Assembly: GCA_029857975.1 (NCBI GenBank)
Contig: JAOUFX010000052.1
Span: 1-10,170 of the forward strand
Reading direction: 5' to 3'
DNA from: Deltaproteobacteria bacterium
GTDB lineage: Bacteria > Desulfobacterota > SM23-61
Length of the DNA stretch: 10,170 nt
Position numbers and translations under genes: made by a program. Positions 6,638 to 10,170 of the stretch are shown one piece after another. Within the stretch, counting starts at the first letter, position 1. Each line of letters starts with the position of its first letter. The notes beneath the pieces were generated by a model. It was not told where the DNA came from and ran no database searches. It saw only the letters and a program-made list of their open reading frames with translations.

Positions 6638-8035
6638 TTGTCCAAAAAAGAAGAGAAGGGGGTTTTCTCCTCCCTGGGAGACTCTCTCTCCTCCTTAAAA
6701 TTGACCATCGCCCTGCTGATCATCCTGGCGGTAGCCTCGATCTTCGGCACGGTGATCCCCCAGAATGCCTCCCCGGAAGAATATCTCCGATTTTACAAAT
6801 TCTCCACCTATAAAATATTAAAGATCCTCGGCTTCCTGGATATGTACCATGCCGGTTGGTTTGTCTTCCTCCTGGCTCTCCTCAGCCTCAACTTAGTCGT
6901 CTGTTCCTGGAGACGCCTCCGGGTAACCCGGAAATTTTTTTCTCTGCCGGGCGAAAGGTTGGAAGATGAACAATGGCAGGCCCTGCCTTTGCGCGGCAAG
7001 TTCTTGCAGCAAGGATTGGCCGCGGACATCCTTCCTCGTTTCCAAGAGGTCCTTTCCCGGCTCTTCACCAGGCCCAAGCTGGTGGAAGATTCGAAGCAAG
7101 CCTATCTACTTTTTGCCGAGAAGGAGAAGCCTTCCCGCATAGGCGTCTATTGTATTCACCTGAGCGTGCTGGTCATCTTGGCGGGGGCTCTGATCGGGTC
7201 TTTTTTGGGCTTTCGGGGCAATGTGAATATTGAGGAGGGACAAGCGGCAGATCAAGTTATCCTCCGCAACGGCCAACAGGTTAGGTTCCCCGGGTTCAGC
7301 GTGCAACTGGAAAAATTCAGTGTCTCCTTCTATTCCACGGGTGCCCCCAAAGAATTTAAAAGCATTCTGACCATCACGGAAAAAGGTCGAAAAATTCTTA
7401 CCGAGCCCATCCTGGTCAATCATCCATTGACCTACAAAGGGATCACTTTCTATCAGTCGAGTTATGGCGTTGCCGGCGTGGCGGAAGCGATTCTGGCCGT
7501 TAAAGACCGGCAATCGGGAAAGGAAGTCGCGGTCGCGGCCCAGATGGGCAGCCGGACAGAGATTCAGGGGAGTTCCAGCTTTTTCCTGCTGGACCGCTTT
7601 CTACCGGACCTGCAGGGAATGGGGCCTGCCCTGCAAGTCATCTTCTCCGAACCCAACCGGCCTCAACAAAAATTTTGGGTTTTCCAGAACCACCCGGGAC
7701 TTGCCGACCGAAGGGCCGGGCGGTACCGCCTAACGATCAAGAAAATTGAGCCCAGGTATTATTCTGGCCTCCAGGTGACCAAAGATCCGGGCGTCGGGGT
7801 GGTTTGGGCCGGCTGCTTGATTATGATGGCAGGATTTTACATGACCTTTTTTATGTCCCATCGCCGGATATGGGTGAGGTTGACGGAAAAAGAGGGCGGT
7901 ACATTGGTGGCCATTGCCGGATCCAGCCACCGGGACCGCACCGGGTTCGAGGAAGAATTCAAAAAAATTGACCAGGCATTGAGGGAGGCGCGGAGGGCGC
8001 AGGAGGAGAATAAAGAAAGAGGGGGCCAACCATGA
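6638..8035 (+). CDS. resB: System II cytochrome c biogenesis protein ResB (Ccs1)
   Basis: ResB forms, with CcsA, the membrane complex that moves haem across the inner membrane and attaches it to CxxCH motifs of apocytochromes. From the TTG at 6638 it has 465 residues. It shows the family layout: TM1 about 20-40 (LKLTIALLIILAVASIFGTV), TM2 72-90, TM3 167-190 with a conserved histidine (H174 in YCIHLS), a large periplasmic domain of about 195 residues containing NHPLTYKGITFYQSSYG (261-277), and TM4 386-405. The cytoplasmic tail is charged. The open frame extends to a TTG at 6596, but that lies inside the terminator stem. The 6638 start gives MSKKEEKG, a sensible cytoplasmic end, with GGGG at 6628-6631. 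The stop overlaps the ccsA start (ATGA). Confidence 0.92.
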   Translation: MSKKEEKGVFSSLGDSLSSLKLTIALLIILAVASIFGTVIPQNASPEEYLRFYKFSTYKILKILGFLDMYHAGWFVFLLALLSLNLVVCSWRRLRVTRKFFSLPGERLEDEQWQALPLRGKFLQQGLAADILPRFQEVLSRLFTRPKLVEDSKQAYLLFAEKEKPSRIGVYCIHLSVLVILAGALIGSFLGFRGNVNIEEGQAADQVILRNGQQVRFPGFSVQLEKFSVSFYSTGAPKEFKSILTITEKGRKILTEPILVNHPLTYKGITFYQSSYGVAGVAEAILAVKDRQSGKEVAVAAQMGSRTEIQGSSSFFLLDRFLPDLQGMGPALQVIFSEPNRPQQKFWVFQNHPGLADRRAGRYRLTIKKIEPRYYSGLQVTKDPGVGVVWAGCLIMMAGFYMTFFMSHRRIWVRLTEKEGGTLVAIAGSSHRDRTGFEEEFKKIDQALREARRAQEENKERGGQP

Positions 8036-8877
8036 TCAGCACCAAGATGTTCAGCAGCGTAACTTTTTTATATTTGGCCTGCACGGTGCTTTATTTCAAT
8101 TTTTTGGCCTTCCGATCAGAACGACTGGGAAAGATAGCTACCGGACTATCCTGGATAACTTTGTTGATTCACACGGCGGCGATTCTTTGGCGGTGGGTGG
8201 AATCTTACCAATTGGGCATGGGCCACGCCCCCCTTTCCAACATGTATGAGTCATTGGTCTTTTTCTCCTGGTGCATTGCCTTGCTCTACCTTCTTTGGGA
8301 AAGAAAAATGAAATCGAGAATCATCGGGTCTTTTGCTATGCCCTTTGCTTTTCTTTTCATCGCCTATGCTTCCCTGGCTCCGGGTGTCTCTGACCGGATC
8401 GATCCTCTGATCCCTGCCCTGCAGAGCAACTGGCTCCACGCCCATGTTATTACCTGCTTCCTCAGCTATGCCTCCTTTGCTCTTTCCTGCGCAGTTAGTG
8501 TCATGTACCTGATCAAAAATAAGAAGAAAGAGCAAGGAGGGAAAGAAACAGGATGGATTTCTCTGTTTCCCCCCTTAGACTCTTTAGATGCTTTGGTCTA
8601 CAAGACCATCGCCGTGGGTTTTCCCCTGCTCACCATTGGTATCGTTACCGGAGCGGCGTGGGCCAACTATGCTTGGGGGTCATACTGGAGCTGGGACCCC
8701 AAAGAGACCTGGTCGTTGATTACCTGGTTTGTGTATGCGCTCTTCCTCCACGCCCGCTTGGCCCGCGAATGGCGGGGGAAGCGTACGGCGCTTCTTTCGG
8801 TCATTGGTTTTGCCGCCGTAGTTTTTACCTACTTCGGAGTCAACTATGTCCTTGCGGGGTTACACAGTTACGCCTGA
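8032..8877 (+). CDS. ccsB: System II haem exporter/ligase CcsA (also named CcsB or ResC)
   Basis: This is the haem-handling WWD-domain partner of ResB in the inner membrane. Its 281 residues carry about eight membrane segments (roughly 8-26, 36-54, 72-89, 97-114, 134-161, 192-210, 225-243, 252-272). The signature tryptophan-rich WWD motif is WGSYWSWDPKETW (215-227). Candidate haem-ligand histidines are H47, H136/H138, H240 and H278, flanking it as in the family. GHAPLSNMYESLVFFSW (64-80) is also characteristic. Its ATG overlaps the resB stop by four bases and follows an AGAGGGGG-type ribosome site, so the two proteins are translationally coupled. Naming varies: the WWD protein is called CcsA in the literature and CcsB in some automatic annotation. 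The gene is intact. Confidence 0.95.
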   Translation: MISTKMFSSVTFLYLACTVLYFNFLAFRSERLGKIATGLSWITLLIHTAAILWRWVESYQLGMGHAPLSNMYESLVFFSWCIALLYLLWERKMKSRIIGSFAMPFAFLFIAYASLAPGVSDRIDPLIPALQSNWLHAHVITCFLSYASFALSCAVSVMYLIKNKKKEQGGKETGWISLFPPLDSLDALVYKTIAVGFPLLTIGIVTGAAWANYAWGSYWSWDPKETWSLITWFVYALFLHARLAREWRGKRTALLSVIGFAAVVFTYFGVNYVLAGLHSYA

Positions 8878-8924
8878 GCTTCGCTATTCATAACCTACAG
8901 GCCCTTGCCTATAGCCATTTCTAT

Positions 8925-8932
8925 GGAGGTGG
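8925..8932 (+). promoter_or_regulatory. Ribosome binding site for the cyclophilin-like gene
   Basis: GGAGGTGG lies just upstream of the ATG at 8937, with six bases between GGAGGT and the start. It fixes that start. The long open frame upstream, from 8553, is only the alternate frame of ccsA. Confidence 0.75.
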
Positions 8933-8936
8933 TATC

Positions 8937-9317
8937 ATGGATAGAAAGATCAAGATCAAAACAGGGCAGGTGGAAGCGGATGCGGGGTTGAATGATTCCC
9001 CGACAGCCCAAAAAATCTGGGCGGCTCTCCCCATTGAAGCGGAAGCCAATACCTGGGGGGACGAAATTTATTTTGCCATCCCGGTGAAAGCCCCACTGGA
9101 AAAAACGGCCCGGGAATTGGTGCAGGTGGGCGACCTGGGTTACTGGCCTGCGGGCAACGCTTTCTGTATCTTTTTTGGCCCCACGCCCATGAGCCGGGGG
9201 GAGGAAGTGCGGCCGGCGAGTGCCGTCAATGTCATCGGCAAGGTTGCGGGAGACGCCAAAATTTTTAAAAAGGTCCCATCGGGGGCCAAAATACGAATTG
9301 AGAAGAGGGAAGAATAG
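8937..9317 (+). CDS. Cyclophilin-like protein (TM1367/DUF369-type)
   Basis: A 126-residue soluble protein of the small family with a cyclophilin-like beta-barrel fold, known from structural genomics of Thermotoga TM1367. Its biochemical role is not established. Family-like segments are NDSPTAQKIWAALPIEA (19-35), WGDEIYFAIPV (40-50) and VGDLGYWPAGNAFCIFFGPTP (64-84), followed by a basic C-terminus (AKIFKKV, AKIRIEKREE). There is no signal peptide, membrane segment or cysteine pair; one Cys is at 77. It is not a classical peptidyl-prolyl isomerase by sequence, so isomerase activity should not be assumed. It lies 59 bases after ccsA, with no terminator between them, so it may be co-transcribed with resB-ccsA, and 52 bases before the fmdB-like gene. 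Confidence 0.8.
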   Translation: MDRKIKIKTGQVEADAGLNDSPTAQKIWAALPIEAEANTWGDEIYFAIPVKAPLEKTARELVQVGDLGYWPAGNAFCIFFGPTPMSRGEEVRPASAVNVIGKVAGDAKIFKKVPSGAKIRIEKREE

Positions 9318-9320
9318 CCT

Positions 9321-9348
9321 TTGCTTTTCATTCCTTTTTTGTTAAAAT
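9321..9348 (+). promoter_or_regulatory. Candidate sigma-70 promoter before the FmdB-family gene
   Basis: TTGCTT (9321-9326) and TAAAAT (9343-9348) are separated by 16 bases in an AT-rich stretch just after the cyclophilin-like stop. The -10 differs from consensus at one base and the -35 matches at three. It would drive the zinc-ribbon gene and probably the DUF502 gene. Confidence 0.35.
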
Positions 9349-9369
9349 AAACAGGAGGAAGTTGGGAAA

Positions 9370-9588
9370 ATGCCTATTTTTGAATACCATTGCCGGAGCT
9401 GCCAGGACGATTTTGAAAAGATCGTCTTCAATACCAATACTCAGGTCAAGTGCCCCCGTTGTCAGAGTAAGAAGGTGAACAAAAAAGTTTCAGCCTTCAG
9501 CTTCAAGAGCGGGCCCAAGTTTGTATCCGCATCAAACGCTGGGGGATGCGGCAGCTGTTCCAGCCATCATTGCAGCACCTGCCACTAA
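9370..9588 (+). CDS. FmdB-family zinc ribbon protein
   Basis: A 72-residue protein with the FmdB/CxxC_CxxC_SSSS zinc ribbon. MPIFEYHCRSC is the typical opening, with metal ligands C8, C11, C28 and C31 (CPRC). The central KVNKKVSAFSF is usual for the family. Family members are annotated as putative regulatory proteins after FmdB of Methylophilus, but the molecular function is not established. The C-terminal tail is Cys- and His-rich (C60, C63, C68, C71, with HH at 66-67) and could bind a second metal. There is no signal peptide, so the CSTCH at 68-72 is not expected to bind haem. AGGAGGA at 9353-9359 is the ribosome site, 10 bases before the ATG. The DUF502 gene follows after 30 bases. Confidence 0.9.
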   Translation: MPIFEYHCRSCQDDFEKIVFNTNTQVKCPRCQSKKVNKKVSAFSFKSGPKFVSASNAGGCGSCSSHHCSTCH

Positions 9589-9618
9589 TCTCCTGGGTTT
9601 TTTCAGGTCAGGCATGCC

Positions 9619-10170
9619 ATGGAGCGAATCAAGAGAGCGTTAAAAAAGACTTTTTTCACCGGTCTGGTGGTGGTTGTTCCCATCGTCATCACCGCTCTGG
9701 CTTTAACTTGGCTCTTTCGTGTCCTGGATGATTTCCTAAGCCCGGTCTTATACCAAATGTTGGGGAAGAAAGTCGTCGGCCTGGGAATTCTGACCGAAAT
9801 CATACTCATTTTTATAATAGGCCTTGTGGCCACCAACGTTCTCGGATCGCGGCTGTTGAAATTTTTTCAAGACCTGTTGATGCGAGTCCCGGTGGTTAAC
9901 AACATATACCCCACGATCCGCCAGCTGGTCGAAGCCTTTTCCCCTGCCAAGGAATCCGCTTTTAAAAAAGTTGTCTTAGTGGCCTATCCGCAAAAAGGCA
10001 TTTATTCTTTGGGCTTTTTGACCAGCGAGGTCTCTATCAATCGACCCCCGGAAAACCTGCAATGTTATTCCGTCTATATTCCGACGAACAATCTCTACCT
10101 CGGACATGTGGCCCTGGTTAAAGCTGAAGAGGTGGTGTTCACAAGTTTTACGGTCGAAGAAGGCCTAAAA
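9619..10170 (+). CDS. DUF502 family membrane protein, cut by the right edge
   Basis: The frame is open from the ATG at 9619 to the last base, giving 184 residues without a stop. Two membrane segments are visible: about 12-34 (FFTGLVVVVPIVITALALTW) and 53-75 (VGLGILTEIILIFIIGLVATNVLG). The soluble part has MRVPVVNNIYPTIRQLVEAF (86-105), VVLVAYPQKGIYSLGFLTS (116-134) and VYIPTNNLYLGHVALV, matching conserved DUF502 positions. Function is unknown in bacteria; plant relatives are the LIKE COV proteins. Most members are about 200-220 residues, so little is missing. The start is chosen because MERIKRALKKTFFTG matches the family N-terminus. An ATG at 9614 is in another frame and ends after eight codons. 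It is probably in an operon with the zinc-ribbon gene. Confidence 0.87.
   Translation, partial: MERIKRALKKTFFTGLVVVVPIVITALALTWLFRVLDDFLSPVLYQMLGKKVVGLGILTEIILIFIIGLVATNVLGSRLLKFFQDLLMRVPVVNNIYPTIRQLVEAFSPAKESAFKKVVLVAYPQKGIYSLGFLTSEVSINRPPENLQCYSVYIPTNNLYLGHVALVKAEEVVFTSFTVEEGLK

Noticed and set aside
8553..8936. A long N-terminal extension of the cyclophilin-like gene
   Set aside because: This stretch is the alternate reading frame of ccsA. The GGAGGT ribosome site and the family N-terminus place the start at 8937.
9571..9585. CxxCH (CSTCH) at the end of the FmdB-family protein as a haem c site
   Set aside because: The protein has no signal peptide and is a cytoplasmic zinc ribbon, so the System II machinery would not act on it. 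The Cys/His-rich tail fits metal binding better.
1..10170. CRISPR array, prophage, integron or defence island
   Set aside because: No regularly spaced repeats, integrase, transposase or nuclease genes are present. All genes belong to core metabolism or conserved small families.

Overview
The window reads as chromosomal core sequence from an anaerobic, probably Desulfobacterota (former Deltaproteobacteria) bacterium. This placement is inferred from three things: a small multiheme c7-type cytochrome beside System II (ResB/CcsA) cytochrome c maturation genes, a selenophosphate synthase, and a purH-purD-purE order with a domain-sized purH. It has not been tested by a database search. All twelve recognisable genes lie on the + strand with short gaps, and no gap exceeds 130 bases. 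I see no integrase, transposase, CRISPR array, tRNA or rRNA.

Layout. 1-915: selD lacking its 5' end. 916-1040: a gap with two small hairpins. 1041-3534: purine biosynthesis block, with a stand-alone IMP cyclohydrolase (purH N-terminal half only), purD and purE; purD and purE overlap by 4 bases. The purH-purD gap and the gap after purE each hold a different imperfect inverted repeat of about 100 bases. 3642-5357: a FadD/LcfB-like AMP-forming acyl-CoA ligase whose adenylate-binding motifs are unusually altered. 5435-6061: threonylcarbamoyl-AMP synthase (tRNA t6A pathway). 6223-6564: an exported triheme c7-type cytochrome. 6588-6624: a strong intrinsic terminator. 6638-8877: resB and ccsA/ccsB, overlapping by 4 bases, which form the haem export and ligation machinery for c-type cytochromes. 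8937-9317: a small cyclophilin-like protein. 9370-9588: an FmdB-type zinc ribbon protein. 9619 to the right edge: a DUF502 membrane protein, cut by the window.

How the genes fit together. PurE, PurD and PurH act at middle, early and final steps of de novo IMP synthesis. The AICAR transformylase normally fused to PurH is not in the window and must be encoded elsewhere if the pathway is complete. ResB and CcsA would attach haem to cytochromes such as the triheme protein encoded just upstream. The terminator sits between them, only 13 bases before the likely resB start, so resB-ccsA expression probably depends on read-through.

I do not see a clearly new multi-gene system. The observations most worth follow-up are the three altered motifs of the acyl-CoA ligase, the split PurH, the terminator in the resB leader, and the two intergenic inverted-repeat elements.
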